In this document: piece after piece, positions 1-9,279 of the stretch
How the letters are laid out: the number at the start of each line of letters is the position of its first letter
How positions within the stretch are numbered: position 1 is the stretch's first letter
Assembly: GCF_019219025.1 (NCBI RefSeq)
Contig: NZ_JAHUWN010000001.1
Span: forward strand, 367,032-431,031
DNA: 64,000 bases
Source: Bacillus sp. sid0103
GTDB lineage: Bacteria > Bacillota > Bacilli > Bacillales_B > DSM-18226
Direction: 5' to 3'
Notes under the pieces: model-generated
Databases searched by the model: none
Told to the model about the DNA's origin: nothing
Seen by the model: only the letters and a program-made list of their open reading frames with translations
Program-made: the position numbers and the translations under genes

Positions 1-184
1 CCGTTACTTTCGTGGTAGCTACATCTTTTTCAACTGGCACCTTTAAGGTATAGGTTTCCCATGCACCCGTTGAAGATGTTTTTGGCATTACTGTAACATG
101 GGCACTTGCCATGCTTGCAAAGAAAAATAAGCTGATTACTGCTGGAATAAATATTTTTGAAATCCTGCTAATCACTTTTTTCAT
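1..184 (-). CDS. ycnI: YcnI-family copper-associated secreted protein (5' part only)
   Basis: Only the first 61 codons are inside the window; the gene runs off the left edge. The start is ATG at 184, preceded by GAGGAGAG. The N-terminus is a signal peptide with predicted cleavage after ...MASA, leaving His as first mature residue (HVTVMPKTS). That matches the DUF1775/YcnI family, which binds Cu(II) through this N-terminal His. It lies 19 bp downstream of the ycnJ-like gene on the same strand, as in the B. subtilis ycn copper operon. Role in copper handling outside the membrane is inferred from family and context; the rest of the domain is not visible. Confidence 0.85.
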   Translation of the reverse strand, partial: MKKVISRISKIFIPAVISLFFFASMASAHVTVMPKTSSTGAWETYTLKVPVEKDVATTKVT

Positions 185-203
185 TGGTAACTCTCCTCAT
201 TTG

Positions 204-1859
204 TTATTGACTTCCTACTAAAACATTGAAGTCAGAATCGATACTTTCTAATGCTTTTGTTAGTGCATGTACATGTACGTTCCAGTTGCCAGCCATGCTG
301 AAATGCAAACCCTTCACTGTGTACTTGCCATCAGCTGTTTTTGTTAAACTAACCGTTTCTTTTCCCATGTCCATTTCAAGCATGGCGAAAGTTAAATGTA
401 ATTGTTCAATATCTTTGATAGGCTTACCTGATTTATCTTTTAGCGTGACTTCAAATAAATTCACTCCAATGATATTGGGAGTTGCTCTTAGTGTAACTTG
501 CACACCTTGATTCACTATTTTGGTTTCTTTAAATGGTCCCGGCGATTGGATAGCTGTTGGTAGATTGGTTAACACAACAGAAAGAATTAAGATCATCAGA
601 CCAATCAATAGTTCACCCTTTAAGGTTGCCCCAAGTCCCTTAGCGGTTCCCTTCTTTCCTTTCAAAAAATTCACAGCTGCAAGCAGTATCATCAGCACAA
701 ACAAGCAAATTTTATAAATTAATACCTGTCCATAGTTCGTTTGGACAAGCGCTGAAAGGTTTGGAATATATAAAAGACTGCCATATATTCCTGTAAAGGT
801 TAACAGCAGGACGAGAATGCATCCCCATTTCGAGAAACTTTTTATCATTGTTAAATAATCTTGGTTGTTTTCCGAGTTATTCCGTATTGAAAGTAATCCG
901 ACAAAACCAATTAAACTGCCTATCCATATCGATCCCGCAAATAAATGGAGAAAATCCATTGCAATCGACATCAGGTTATTTGTTTGTGATGCAGCATGAC
1001 TAGTCAATGCCTTTGTCAACAACAAACTGCTTCCTAGTAAAAAGCAAGCCCACCAAATGATTCGCTTCATTCTTTCTGACCTAACCATGAATAAGGTAAG
1101 TAGTGCAAGCGTTAATAGGATAGCAATTTGCATGAGCCAAGTACGACCAAAACTCGTGTTGGTTAAGATATTTTCAAATAATTGAAAGCTAAACACTTCA
1201 CTCCACGAGAATCCAGATTCAATCGTGGCTTGTAATGGCAGACTTAACAGGATACTAAAGAATAACAGTATTAAACTTGCGCTTACCAGTTTGACTAACT
1301 TTTTGTCGATAGAGGCAAATTCCCTTATCCGTTTTGGCATAACTACCATATAAAAAAAGAGCAGCCCAACATAGCATGCATTACTAATATATTGAAGCCA
1401 ACGAATGACAATCAAGTCTGCTTTGGGAATGTATCCACTTGTTTCCTTATGTAAAGAAGTTGAACCTACACCTTCATCACCAATTTGAAAAGGAATAACA
1501 CCTTCAACAGGATGCCCATCACTTGAAACTACCTTCCATTTTATTCGGTAGGATCCATTTGGAAGGTTCTTTTGTAATCCGCTCTTTAGGATCGATGGCT
1601 GTTTTGGATCAATCCGCCCATTGTTTTGATCCACTCGTTTTCCATTTGAATCAAACACCTTGATCGAGTTAAAAGCTGGCTGTATGGATTCATCAAATCT
1701 TATCATTACTTCGGCAGGCGTCTTTTTTACTGTTTCATTTTCTAATGGAGTAGATTTTTTAATATAAGCGTGCGCCGAAGAAATGGACGGAAATAGAAAT
1801 AGAAATAGAAACAGGGATAGGATCACTAGTAATGTACTGACTTTCTTTTTTGTTTGCAT
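204..1859 (-). CDS. ycnJ: Copper resistance/uptake protein YcnJ (CopC-CopD fusion)
   Basis: 551 aa. Signal peptide residues 1-29, then a mature N-terminal His30 starting a CopC domain (about 30-128, ending in SSDGHPVEG), eight or so membrane segments forming a CopD domain (about 145-435), and a C-terminal extracellular beta domain (about 450-551). This order is that of B. subtilis YcnJ, a copper-uptake membrane protein. ATG start behind AAGGGGAG. ycnI follows 19 bp downstream, so the two are probably one transcript. Family assignment is firm; the direction of copper movement is from knowledge of YcnJ, not visible here. No ycnK-type regulator gene is in the window. Confidence 0.9.
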   Translation of the reverse strand: MQTKKKVSTLLVILSLFLFLFLFPSISSAHAYIKKSTPLENETVKKTPAEVMIRFDESIQPAFNSIKVFDSNGKRVDQNNGRIDPKQPSILKSGLQKNLPNGSYRIKWKVVSSDGHPVEGVIPFQIGDEGVGSTSLHKETSGYIPKADLIVIRWLQYISNACYVGLLFFYMVVMPKRIREFASIDKKLVKLVSASLILLFFSILLSLPLQATIESGFSWSEVFSFQLFENILTNTSFGRTWLMQIAILLTLALLTLFMVRSERMKRIIWWACFLLGSSLLLTKALTSHAASQTNNLMSIAMDFLHLFAGSIWIGSLIGFVGLLSIRNNSENNQDYLTMIKSFSKWGCILVLLLTFTGIYGSLLYIPNLSALVQTNYGQVLIYKICLFVLMILLAAVNFLKGKKGTAKGLGATLKGELLIGLMILILSVVLTNLPTAIQSPGPFKETKIVNQGVQVTLRATPNIIGVNLFEVTLKDKSGKPIKDIEQLHLTFAMLEMDMGKETVSLTKTADGKYTVKGLHFSMAGNWNVHVHALTKALESIDSDFNVLVGSQ

Positions 1860-1963
1860 CTTCCACTCCCCTTATCACTTAGAAACGTTAAGGCAGTTCC
1901 TCCATTACCATTAAGTCGCAATTACGTTTCCACTGTCGATACTATAATAATGGTAAATAAAAA

Positions 1964-1982
1964 CGATAACAATATCTTATCG
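1964..1982. promoter_or_regulatory. Inverted repeat upstream of ycnJ, possible operator
   Basis: CGATAA and TTATCG are separated by 7 nt, about 105 bp upstream of ycnJ, in the 268-bp gap to the next gene. It may be a metalloregulator site for the copper operon; there is no direct evidence beyond symmetry and position. Confidence 0.25.
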
Positions 1983-2076
1983 GACAAACTTGTGAATAAA
2001 TGTTGAACTTTCACATTAGTTGGTGAAAATTATCACTCAAATTTATCATTTCTGCTAATAATTTTTTAAAACAATA

Positions 2077-2097
2077 AGCCACTATTATCTAGTGGCT
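2077..2097 (-). terminator. Rho-independent terminator of the pab operon
   Basis: AGCCACTA / TAGTGGCT perfect 8-bp stem with a 5-nt loop, 30 bp past the stop of the nucleotidyltransferase gene, followed on the minus strand by TTATTGTTTT. Confidence 0.75.
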
Positions 2098-2127
2098 CAC
2101 CAAGTAATTCAATTTATTCTTTTGTTG

Positions 2128-2898
2128 TCAGTACCCAACCTCGTCAAGGACATCACGGAATACATCATCCAAAATAGAGGTCATATCCTCTCTGGAGACT
2201 TTAAGAGCTTTCGTGTATTCTTCAAGCCGATTGATTTCTGTTTCTAAATAATCATTGATGGCAGTAACCTTTGGCTCAAGGTTTAGCTCATCACCACTTA
2301 TCTTCCTCTCTAACAAGGTAAGGATTTCTTCCTTTAGCGGCCCCTCCTCAAGAAGTTCCTCTACTAGTGTTTGAAATTCAATCGGCGGGACGGTATTGTA
2401 TCTTTCTATCCATAGACAAGCTAATACTGGCCTGAGGACGTAAAAGTACTTTTTAATTTTCACATGATCACCGCGAAGGTAATCGCGAAAATTTCCTTTT
2501 GCCATATTTAAGTAATGAAAAAGTGCGGATTGTGGCAAAAACACTTCATTTTGTATTGCTTTCATTTTATCTACTAAGGAAAAGGCTTGATAATAAACAA
2601 TTCCCGAATGGAGCCACTCCATCAGCGGTGGATTGGATTTGCGAAATAACCTAAGAGCTTTTCGTAATTCCCAGCCATTTATATCTAAGAGATCATTAAT
2701 GGGAATTTCAATCACCTCTCGTTTTTGGTCAATGCTCAAATACCAATCCTTTTTATGGACATAAATAAACCGGACATCATAATCACTGTCTTTGGAAGGA
2801 AAACCCCATGCTCTGCTGCCAGACTCAACTGCAAGACATATTTTTACCTCATATTGTTCTTCAATTTTTTTGAGTTCAGTTAGAATTTTTTCTTTCAA
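2128..2898 (-). CDS. Predicted nucleotidyltransferase (YcgL/RlaP-like, DNA polymerase beta superfamily)
   Basis: 256 aa. Near residues 26-43 it has GSRAWGF...DSDYDVRF, the G-S...D-x-D metal-binding motif of polymerase-beta-type nucleotidyltransferases; the remainder is mostly helical. This matches the YcgL/RlaP family, proposed to act in RNA repair; the substrate is unknown. The start is a TTG at 2898, two bases after the pabC stop. Its ribosome site (AAGGAG) lies within the last codons of pabC, so translation is probably coupled. It is the last gene before the terminator at 2077. It has no obvious link to folate synthesis and may simply share the transcript. Confidence 0.75.
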   Translation of the reverse strand: MKEKILTELKKIEEQYEVKICLAVESGSRAWGFPSKDSDYDVRFIYVHKKDWYLSIDQKREVIEIPINDLLDINGWELRKALRLFRKSNPPLMEWLHSGIVYYQAFSLVDKMKAIQNEVFLPQSALFHYLNMAKGNFRDYLRGDHVKIKKYFYVLRPVLACLWIERYNTVPPIEFQTLVEELLEEGPLKEEILTLLERKISGDELNLEPKVTAINDYLETEINRLEEYTKALKVSREDMTSILDDVFRDVLDEVGY

Positions 2899-2900
2899 GG

Positions 2901-3770
2901 TTATTCACTCCTTAAACCCTGCCTTGACCAAAGCCGTGTACAATTGTAGCGATATTCACGATGTAAGTGTTGAGCTACTTGTCCACGCTTACCAGGCAGT
3001 AGTTTACCCTCAAAGATAGTAATAGGTACGATTTCTTGTATTGAATTGGTAACAAACATCTCATCGGCATCAAGGGCATGATCGATTGTATAGAGCCCCT
3101 CTTCTACTCTCAGATGATTTTTATTTGCCAATTCGATGATAAATTGACGTGTAATGCCATTTAATATCCCAGTATGGACAGAAGGAGTATACAAGACACT
3201 TCCTTTTACCCAAAAGATATTTGAAACAATCCCTTCTGCTAAATATCCTTCCTCATTTAGAAAAATCCCTTCTATATTAGCAGCATTTCCGATTTCTCTT
3301 TTTGCCAGGATATTATTCAGATAATGATGTGACTTAAGACGTTCACTTCCTTCGGGACTGTTTCGCCTTATCTCCAATAATACTGCCTTTTTTTCAGTTA
3401 ATTCCCCAGCCTGAGGCAATGGTTTAGGTAAAAAAAGAATGGTTGGTTCAGTATATGGCTCCACTTGCAACCCAATTTCCCCTATGCCTGCCGAGACATT
3501 TAACCGTAGATAAGCATTGGTCAACCTGTTTAATTTCAATAATTCTTGAAGAATATTATTGGTTTCTTCCCGCCAAAAACGATATTGGATATTTAACGCC
3601 TCTAACCCTTGATTCAGACGATCTAAATGGTCATCTAGTAAGAATGCATGCCCGTCATACACTCGGAATGTTTCAAATAACCCCAGTCCATATAAAAAAC
3701 CATGATCAAACGGAGAAATCTTCGCCTCTTCTTTTGATAAAAATTGTCCATTTACATTGATAAACATCAT
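2901..3770 (-). CDS. pabC: Aminodeoxychorismate lyase (PabC)
   Basis: 289 aa, class IV PLP-dependent aminotransferase fold. The PLP-lysine region reads RLKSHHYLNNILAKRE and the PLP phosphate-binding HTGILNGITR is present. The enzyme would convert 4-amino-4-deoxychorismate to 4-aminobenzoate and pyruvate for folate synthesis. The ATG start overlaps the pabA stop by one base (TAATG), and the gene sits third in a pabB-pabA-pabC operon. Family members include branched-chain and D-amino-acid aminotransferases; the neighbours decide for PabC. In B. subtilis pabC is followed by folP, folB and folK; here it is followed by a nucleotidyltransferase. Confidence 0.88.
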   Translation of the reverse strand: MMFINVNGQFLSKEEAKISPFDHGFLYGLGLFETFRVYDGHAFLLDDHLDRLNQGLEALNIQYRFWREETNNILQELLKLNRLTNAYLRLNVSAGIGEIGLQVEPYTEPTILFLPKPLPQAGELTEKKAVLLEIRRNSPEGSERLKSHHYLNNILAKREIGNAANIEGIFLNEEGYLAEGIVSNIFWVKGSVLYTPSVHTGILNGITRQFIIELANKNHLRVEEGLYTIDHALDADEMFVTNSIQEIVPITIFEGKLLPGKRGQVAQHLHREYRYNCTRLWSRQGLRSE

Positions 3771-4363
3771 TAATGACCCTTTTGAATGACAGGATTTTTA
3801 TAGTATTGGACGAAGTTGCGCAAAAGCTCTTTTCCCGAAGTAGTCAATATAGATTCTGGGTGAAACTGTACTCCTTCAATTGGTAAATCCTTATGACGAA
3901 TGGCCATAATTTCACCTTCTTTTGTCCAGGCGGAAATCTCAAAGCATTCCGGCAATGTCTCTCGTTTGACTATTAATGAATGGTATCTTGTAGCAGGAAA
4001 CGGGTTTGGCAATCCTTGAAAAATGGTCTTCCCGTCATGATACATATCAGAGGTTTTCCCGTGCATGAGCCTTTCTGCTCGAATAACCTCGCCATTAAAA
4101 GCCTGGGCAATTGCTTGCTGACCAAGGCAGACACCAAATATCGGGACTTTCCCTGCAAATGCTCTAATCGCATCCAAGCTGATTCCTGCTTCATTTGGAC
4201 TACATGGTCCTGGAGACACCATTAAGAATTCAGGCTGCAACGCTGAAATCTCAGCAATCGACGTCTGATTATTGCGCTTGACCATTAATTCTTCTCCAAG
4301 TTCACCTAAGTATTGCACTAAGTTAAAGGTAAAAGAATCGTAGTTATCTATCATAAAGATCAT
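3770..4363 (-). CDS. pabA: Aminodeoxychorismate/anthranilate synthase glutaminase subunit (PabA/TrpG)
   Basis: 197 aa from the ATG at 4363, which overlaps the pabB stop (ATGA); an upstream in-frame ATG inside pabB is less likely. Class I glutamine amidotransferase: nucleophile Cys in GVCLGQQ and the His-Glu pair in FHPES are intact, as is the N-terminal [12 protein letters not shown]. It supplies ammonia from glutamine to PabB. In Bacillus this subunit often also serves anthranilate synthase. No trpE is nearby, although a lone trpB lies at 27-28 kb. Confidence 0.9.
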   Translation of the reverse strand: MIFMIDNYDSFTFNLVQYLGELGEELMVKRNNQTSIAEISALQPEFLMVSPGPCSPNEAGISLDAIRAFAGKVPIFGVCLGQQAIAQAFNGEVIRAERLMHGKTSDMYHDGKTIFQGLPNPFPATRYHSLIVKRETLPECFEISAWTKEGEIMAIRHKDLPIEGVQFHPESILTTSGKELLRNFVQYYKNPVIQKGH

Positions 4364-5760
4364 TGCACATGCTCCTCTGCCATTTCTTTTGCTTTCCATA
4401 GTGCAGCTGCTTTTTTCATTGATTCTTTATACTCATGCTTTGGATTAGAATCAATAACGATACCTGCACCTGCCTGCACATGGGCCATCCCATCTTTCAC
4501 AAGCATGGTTCGGATGATAATGTTTAATTCTAAATCACCGCTAAAATCAATCCATCCTAGAGAACCGGTGTACACTCCACGTTGGACAGGCTCAAGTTCC
4601 TCTATTATTTCCATTGTTCGAACTTTAGGGGCACCTGTTATCGTTCCGCCTGGAAAAACAGCGTCAATGATATCAAAACTTGATTTATCATCGGCCAGTT
4701 CTCCTCTAACATTAGAGACAATGTGCATGACATGAGAATATTTTTCAATGACCATAAATTCATTGACTTCAACCGTTCCATACTTACATACCCGTCCAAG
4801 GTCATTTCGTTCTAAATCCACCAGCATAACATGTTCGGCGCGCTCCTTTTCATTCTCGATTAATTCATTGGCAAGTGCGATATCTTCTTCGTGGTCCTTA
4901 CCTCTTGAGCGAGTACCTGCGATTGGACGTGTACTTACTTCTAGGCCGTCTTTTTTCACGAGAAGTTCAGGAGACCCACTTACGAGTTGAAAATCTGCTG
5001 TATGTAGGTAACCCATATATGGTGAAGGATTTAAGGACCTTAATTGTTCATACACTTCTAATGCATCTATTTCAATTGGTTTTGATTGGCGGACGGCAAG
5101 GTTAACCTGAAACACATCGCCTTGTCCAATATATTGTTGAATCTTGTTAACAGCCTGAATAAATTCCTTTTCAGTCATTGAAACTTCTAGCTCATTTGGG
5201 TTTATTTCTCTAGTCTTATTGGCTTTTATCGAAGGGATGTGTTGAAGCCATCTTTCTTCCCAAACGGAAAGCTTCTCCTCTATCCCTTGATCATTTTCAG
5301 CTAAGAACAAAAGCCATAAAACCTCTTCTTTGTGGTCATAGACGAACGATTCTTTCATAATTAAAAAATAGATTTCCGGCATTTCTAAATCATCCAATGC
5401 TAAATCTGGAAGTGCTTCAATATATCGAGCATAATCATAGCTTATGTATCCAATTGCACCGCCTAGGAAACTAGGAAGACCTTCTATTTTATCAACATGA
5501 TATTGACTCATATATTCCTGCAATAGATGCAGTGGATTACCTTCTTGTCGCTCAGTACCGTTTTTGTTTTGAAATTCTATTATATTGTTCTTTCCTTTGA
5601 TAATCGTCTCAGGCTGAAAGGCAGCAATGCTGTAACGCCCCCCACGACCGCTTTCCAGTAGTACATGATGAGTACTATTTTCCGCTAATGCACGAAATTG
5701 ACTGAAAAACCTTGAATAAGTAAAAGGAATTTTCTTACTGTATAAATGAAGCTGCTTCAA
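4360..5760 (-). CDS. pabB: Aminodeoxychorismate synthase component I (PabB)
   Basis: 466 aa. Chorismate-binding domain in the C-terminal two thirds, with [31 protein letters not shown] and QAGAGIV motifs; N-terminal regulatory-type domain about 1-170. TTG start behind AAGGAG. It would aminate chorismate with PabA-delivered ammonia. The motif is PIAGT, as in anthranilate synthase, instead of the PIKGT whose Lys is the nucleophile in E. coli PabB. Assignment to the pABA branch therefore rests on co-transcription with pabC. An anthranilate synthase role is the alternative. Confidence 0.82.
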   Translation of the reverse strand: MKQLHLYSKKIPFTYSRFFSQFRALAENSTHHVLLESGRGGRYSIAAFQPETIIKGKNNIIEFQNKNGTERQEGNPLHLLQEYMSQYHVDKIEGLPSFLGGAIGYISYDYARYIEALPDLALDDLEMPEIYFLIMKESFVYDHKEEVLWLLFLAENDQGIEEKLSVWEERWLQHIPSIKANKTREINPNELEVSMTEKEFIQAVNKIQQYIGQGDVFQVNLAVRQSKPIEIDALEVYEQLRSLNPSPYMGYLHTADFQLVSGSPELLVKKDGLEVSTRPIAGTRSRGKDHEEDIALANELIENEKERAEHVMLVDLERNDLGRVCKYGTVEVNEFMVIEKYSHVMHIVSNVRGELADDKSSFDIIDAVFPGGTITGAPKVRTMEIIEELEPVQRGVYTGSLGWIDFSGDLELNIIIRTMLVKDGMAHVQAGAGIVIDSNPKHEYKESMKKAAALWKAKEMAEEHVQ

Positions 5761-5805
5761 CTAATTCACTCCTTAACTTTTCTCTTTTTTCATCATACTT
5801 GAAAA

Positions 5806-5845
5806 GGGTGTCAGGCACCACTCCATAATGTGGTGCCTGACACCC
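5806..5845. repeat. Head-to-head pair of GGTGTCAGGCACC repeats forming a hairpin
   Basis: GGGTGTCAGGCACCA and TGGTGCCTGACACCC form a perfect 15-bp stem around a 10-nt loop, followed by TAAAATTTTT. It sits between the divergent pabB and response-regulator genes. The 13-bp core recurs elsewhere in the window (10519, 12339, 14828, 23399, and variants at 26271 and 36141). Confidence 0.85.
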
Positions 5846-5973
5846 TAAAATTTTTCAACCGAAGACACTGCTGGAAATTTAATTTTTTCGATTATGAATA
5901 AAGGATTTATGAACTAGCTGTAGAAAAGGGTAATAAATTAGTAAATAATCGATTTTTTAAAGGGGGTTCATTT

Positions 5974-6672
5974 ATGAAAAAGGAAACCATTCTAGTGGTT
6001 GAGGATGAAGAAAAGATTGCCCGGCTTCTTGAAATCGAGCTTGAATACGAAGGATATGTGGTCACGAAGGTAATGGATGGTCTTGAAGCATTTGAGGCCT
6101 ACAAGAATAGTAAATGGGATTTAATCTTACTTGATGTCATGCTTCCAGGAATTAGCGGAATTGAACTGCTCAGGCGGATTCGGCTACATGACAAAAATAC
6201 CCCCATTCTTTTGCTAACTGCAAAAGGCTCAGTAGAGGATAAGGTTTCTGGACTAGATTATGGGGCCAATGATTATATAACCAAGCCCTTTCAAATTGAA
6301 GAAGTATTAGCACGGGTTCGGGCTGCTTTAAGGGTTAGAGCTGTGGAACAACAATCCCCAAAGGACGAGGATTTTTTGACTTTCTCCGACTTAAAAGTCA
6401 ATCCAAAAACCCGGGAAGTTTTCAGAGGGGAAGTAGCCATTGATCTGACCCCAAGAGAATTTGATTTACTAGTCTTTTTGATGTCCCATAAGCGGCAAGT
6501 GTTAAATAGAGACCAAATTTTAGGTGCCGTATGGGGCTATGACTTTTTTGGCGATACCAATGTTGTCGATGTATATATTCGCTATATCAGAAAGAAAATG
6601 GAACTGCCTAATACATCTGCATTAATACATACCGTTCGTGGGGTGGGGTATGTATTGAAGGAAGCAAAATGA
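5974..6672 (+). CDS. OmpR-family response regulator
   Basis: 232 aa. Receiver domain with phosphoacceptor Asp54 (LLDVMLPG), Lys104 (YITKPF) and acidic pocket at residues 10-12; C-terminal winged-helix DNA-binding domain about 135-230. ATG behind AAAGGGGG. It overlaps the histidine kinase start by 4 bp (ATGA), so the two are translationally coupled. The gene order regulator-kinase-PepSY proteins resembles B. subtilis ykoG-ykoH-ykoI, but I would not assign that orthology without a tree. Confidence 0.92.
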   Translation: MKKETILVVEDEEKIARLLEIELEYEGYVVTKVMDGLEAFEAYKNSKWDLILLDVMLPGISGIELLRRIRLHDKNTPILLLTAKGSVEDKVSGLDYGANDYITKPFQIEEVLARVRAALRVRAVEQQSPKDEDFLTFSDLKVNPKTREVFRGEVAIDLTPREFDLLVFLMSHKRQVLNRDQILGAVWGYDFFGDTNVVDVYIRYIRKKMELPNTSALIHTVRGVGYVLKEAK

Positions 6673-8030
6673 AGCTGCGAAATAAAATAAATTTATATAC
6701 TGTCGTGTTATTTGCCGCCCTCTTACTTGTTATGAACATTACGGTGTATTTCACCTTCAGTAAATTAATCCTAGATAGTGAGCTACACACCTCCAAAAAG
6801 GAAATGGAAAAAAACGCAAAAGACATCGGGAAATCACTCGGCACCATTCCAGAGGCCGAATTATTACGTTCTTATGTACCTATAAATGGAATGATTCAAT
6901 TAGTCACATTTGATAACAATGCACCCTCCACTGTAACAAGCCCGACGGAGCAAAATTTAATCCGGCGAACGACAAAATTTTCTCAAAAGGAAGAAAGTAA
7001 ATTCATTTCTTATCAAAAACGAGTCTATACCTTTGAATCAATGCCCATTATTTTACTAGATGGAAGTGTGGCCAACCTTCAAATCACAAAAAGTATTAAG
7101 TCGGCCAGTGATAACTTAAATGTCCTGCGACTTGTCTTAATTTTAGTAACCCTTCTTACCTTAATTCCAGTGGTTGTGTCCAGCCTCATTTTGAGTAAAT
7201 TGATTACCAAACCTGTTACCTCAATGATCAAAACCATGAAAGACATTAGACAAAGCGGCCGCTTTAAGCGGATAGCTCTAGAAGGAAAATCTAAGGACGA
7301 ACTTTTTCATATGGGCGAGACCTTTAATCACATGATTGATTTGCTTGAAACGAATTACGAGAAACAAAAACAGTTTGTTTCAAATGCATCCCACGAATTT
7401 AAAACCCCATTAACCATTATTGAAAGCTATGCAAGCCTTTTAAAAAGACGAGGCCTATCTGAACCAGAGCTCTTTGCTGAATCAATCGAAGCCATTCATT
7501 CTGAGGCCGTTCGCATGAAAGACATGACAGAACAACTGTTAATGCTTGCAAAGCATCATGAACAGTGGAATGTCGTAAAGGCCCCACTTAAACTCAGAGC
7601 TTTTGTCCAGCAAACTGTAAAATCCTTTCAAAGTGCATATAATAGAGAAATTCAATTTCAGCAGGATAACTGGACTGAAATATCAGTCAGCACAGATGAA
7701 AAAAAACTAAAGCAACTGTTGTTTATATTTCTTGATAATGCCCGAAAGTATAGTGATGAAACCATTTCAGTTATCTTAGGTGTGGTACATGGTGAGGCTT
7801 TTATTAGTGTAGTTGATACAGGAATTGGCATTCATCATGATGAGCTGTCGAAGGTGTTTGATCGTTTTTATCGTGTTGATAAAGCTAGAAATAGAAAAAA
7901 AGGCGGTTCAGGGCTAGGCTTATCATTAGCAAAGGAAATTGCAGATGCCATTGATATCAAAATGACACTTGAAAGTGAAGAGGGAGTTGGAACCACGTCA
8001 ACTCTTTTTTTTAAAACTAAGCTTTATTAA
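6669..8030 (+). CDS. Membrane sensor histidine kinase (HAMP, HisKA, HATPase)
   Basis: 453 aa. TM1 about 10-30, extracellular sensor about 31-152, TM2 about 153-177, HAMP to about 230, HisKA with His242 (ASHEFKTPL), HATPase with FLDNARKYS (N box), DTGIGI (G1) and GSGLGLS (G2). All catalytic boxes are intact. It partners with the overlapping response regulator. The downstream PepSY proteins are probable targets or modulators, because small PepSY proteins commonly accompany kinases of this type (inference). Confidence 0.92.
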   Translation: MKLRNKINLYTVVLFAALLLVMNITVYFTFSKLILDSELHTSKKEMEKNAKDIGKSLGTIPEAELLRSYVPINGMIQLVTFDNNAPSTVTSPTEQNLIRRTTKFSQKEESKFISYQKRVYTFESMPIILLDGSVANLQITKSIKSASDNLNVLRLVLILVTLLTLIPVVVSSLILSKLITKPVTSMIKTMKDIRQSGRFKRIALEGKSKDELFHMGETFNHMIDLLETNYEKQKQFVSNASHEFKTPLTIIESYASLLKRRGLSEPELFAESIEAIHSEAVRMKDMTEQLLMLAKHHEQWNVVKAPLKLRAFVQQTVKSFQSAYNREIQFQQDNWTEISVSTDEKKLKQLLFIFLDNARKYSDETISVILGVVHGEAFISVVDTGIGIHHDELSKVFDRFYRVDKARNRKKGGSGLGLSLAKEIADAIDIKMTLESEEGVGTTSTLFFKTKLY

Positions 8031-8055
8031 AGGTCATTGGTGAATTTTTACTATA

Positions 8056-8217
8056 TTGATTGGAGCGGAGGGCGCGAGATCCTCGAAATTGCAATCGCAT
8101 TTCCTTCGTGCGGTGTCCTGCGGGAATACGGGGCAGAAGAGACCCCACAGGCGCATAAGCACCGAGGAGACTCCTCTCAACGCCCGCGAACCGCACGCGC
8201 ATGGAGTGCAAATCAAC
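8056..8217. repeat. Bacillaceae dispersed intergenic repeat (GGAGCGGA...AATCAAC type)
   Basis: A G+C-rich block of about 160 bp begins TTGATTGGAGCGGAGGGCGCGAG and ends GCATGGAGTGCAAATCAAC, with the CGGGAATACGGGG and GAGACCCCACAGGCGC core typical of a high-copy intergenic repeat I recognise from many Bacillus genomes. Its ends are partly complementary (TTGATT / AATCAA). It lies between the kinase and the first PepSY gene. ORFs within it are repeat by-products. Confidence 0.75.
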
Positions 8218-8268
8218 AGGCAACTTTAACACAGCCAAAAACTAATAAAAATTAATCCTTTTCTCATC

Positions 8269-8294
8269 ATTTTCTAATTTTCATATTAGAAAAT
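8269..8294. promoter_or_regulatory. Perfect 10-bp inverted repeat upstream of first PepSY gene
   Basis: ATTTTCTAAT and ATTAGAAAAT are separated by 6 nt, 30 bp before the PepSY start codon. A shorter version (ATTAGA-T-TCTAAT) lies upstream of the second PepSY gene at 9191. It is a candidate binding site for the adjacent response regulator or another dimeric repressor. Confidence 0.4.
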
Positions 8295-8324
8295 ATAATT
8301 AGTTTAGTGTGGTGAGGTGAAAAA

Positions 8325-9152
8325 ATGAAGAAAAAGACATGGCTTTGGCTTTTAATAAGCTTTCTTTTCTTGATAACTGTTTTTTATATTAATTGGCAGA
8401 AGTTTGGTATTAGTAATGCTTCGGCTGATATTTTATCCAAACAGGAAGCGCAAAATCTTGTTCGCGAACGTTATCAAGGGAAAATTAACCAAATAAAGCT
8501 AGCCGACGGTCAATATCATATCGAGTTTGAGAAACAGGATCATTTTTATCGTATTAAGCTTGATGCCGTAAGTGGAAAAGTTTTATCGTTTACCCAAACC
8601 GGGACCAAGTCTCCTCCTCTTAATCCGCCGCCTGTCCCAACACTCTCAGAGGAAGAAATAATAAAAATCATTTTAAGTGCAGCAGATGGAACCCTTACTT
8701 CTCTTGAAAAAATAGTAAACGGTGATCAGACGATTTACAAGGCTGAGGTGAAAAAAGGGAATAAACAAACTTCGCTCACAGTAGATGCAAGTACTGGTAA
8801 AATCCTTTCATCAAACTCAACGACTATCAAGGAGTCTTCTAAGAAACTGACAGAGGCAGAGGCTAAGAAGATTGCACAGAAGCAAGTTAGTGGTTCTGTG
8901 GATCATATCTGGTTGGAATCAAACGGGAAAGCAACATACTACCTTGTTAAAATTAAAACCAATGATAATCGAGAAGCAATTGTGCAAATCCATGCTATAA
9001 CAGGCAATGTGATGTCTGTTAGCTGGGATGATCATGGTAATGATGATAGTGAGAAAAATGATGATTCTAAGAAGCGCAGCACAGATGATGATAAAAATGA
9101 TGATAATTCTAAGAATCGAAGCAAGGATGACAAAAAAGAAGATGATGATTAA
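8325..9152 (+). CDS. Membrane-anchored triple PepSY-domain protein with acidic tail
   Basis: 275 aa. N-terminal membrane anchor or signal (residues 5-24), then three PepSY-type repeats (about 38-93, 107-165, 174-236), each with an A...(K/R)-G motif followed by a strand ending in D-x-x-(S/T)-G-K-(I/V)-L-S or similar. The last 40 residues are Asp/Lys/Ser-rich and disordered (DDSKKRSTDDDKNDD...). PepSY domains are thought to inhibit or modulate extracytoplasmic partners. ATG start behind GGTGAGGTG. Co-directional with the two-component system, with the dispersed repeat between them; possible co-regulation through the inverted repeat at 8269. Confidence 0.85.
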   Translation: MKKKTWLWLLISFLFLITVFYINWQKFGISNASADILSKQEAQNLVRERYQGKINQIKLADGQYHIEFEKQDHFYRIKLDAVSGKVLSFTQTGTKSPPLNPPPVPTLSEEEIIKIILSAADGTLTSLEKIVNGDQTIYKAEVKKGNKQTSLTVDASTGKILSSNSTTIKESSKKLTEAEAKKIAQKQVSGSVDHIWLESNGKATYYLVKIKTNDNREAIVQIHAITGNVMSVSWDDHGNDDSEKNDDSKKRSTDDDKNDDNSKNRSKDDKKEDDD

Positions 9153-9190
9153 GGGGAATCTGAGAACGCACTTCTCTCACAATCATTCTC

Positions 9191-9203
9191 ATTAGATTCT
9201 AAT
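9191..9203. promoter_or_regulatory. Palindrome upstream of second PepSY gene
   Basis: ATTAGATTCTAAT is a 6-bp inverted repeat with a 1-nt centre. It shares the ATTAGA/TCTAAT half-sites with the repeat at 8269, about 77 bp before the start of the next gene. Confidence 0.35.
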
Positions 9204-9279
9204 CTTTTTCCCCCTTTTGCTTTAATCTTCACTGGATATTATGTAAGTGTAGGAAGCAAAAACAAAGGAGGAATTAATA

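Noticed and set aside
8017..8255. ORFs across the dispersed repeat on both strands
   Set aside because: They coincide with the G+C-rich intergenic repeat and lack ribosome sites.
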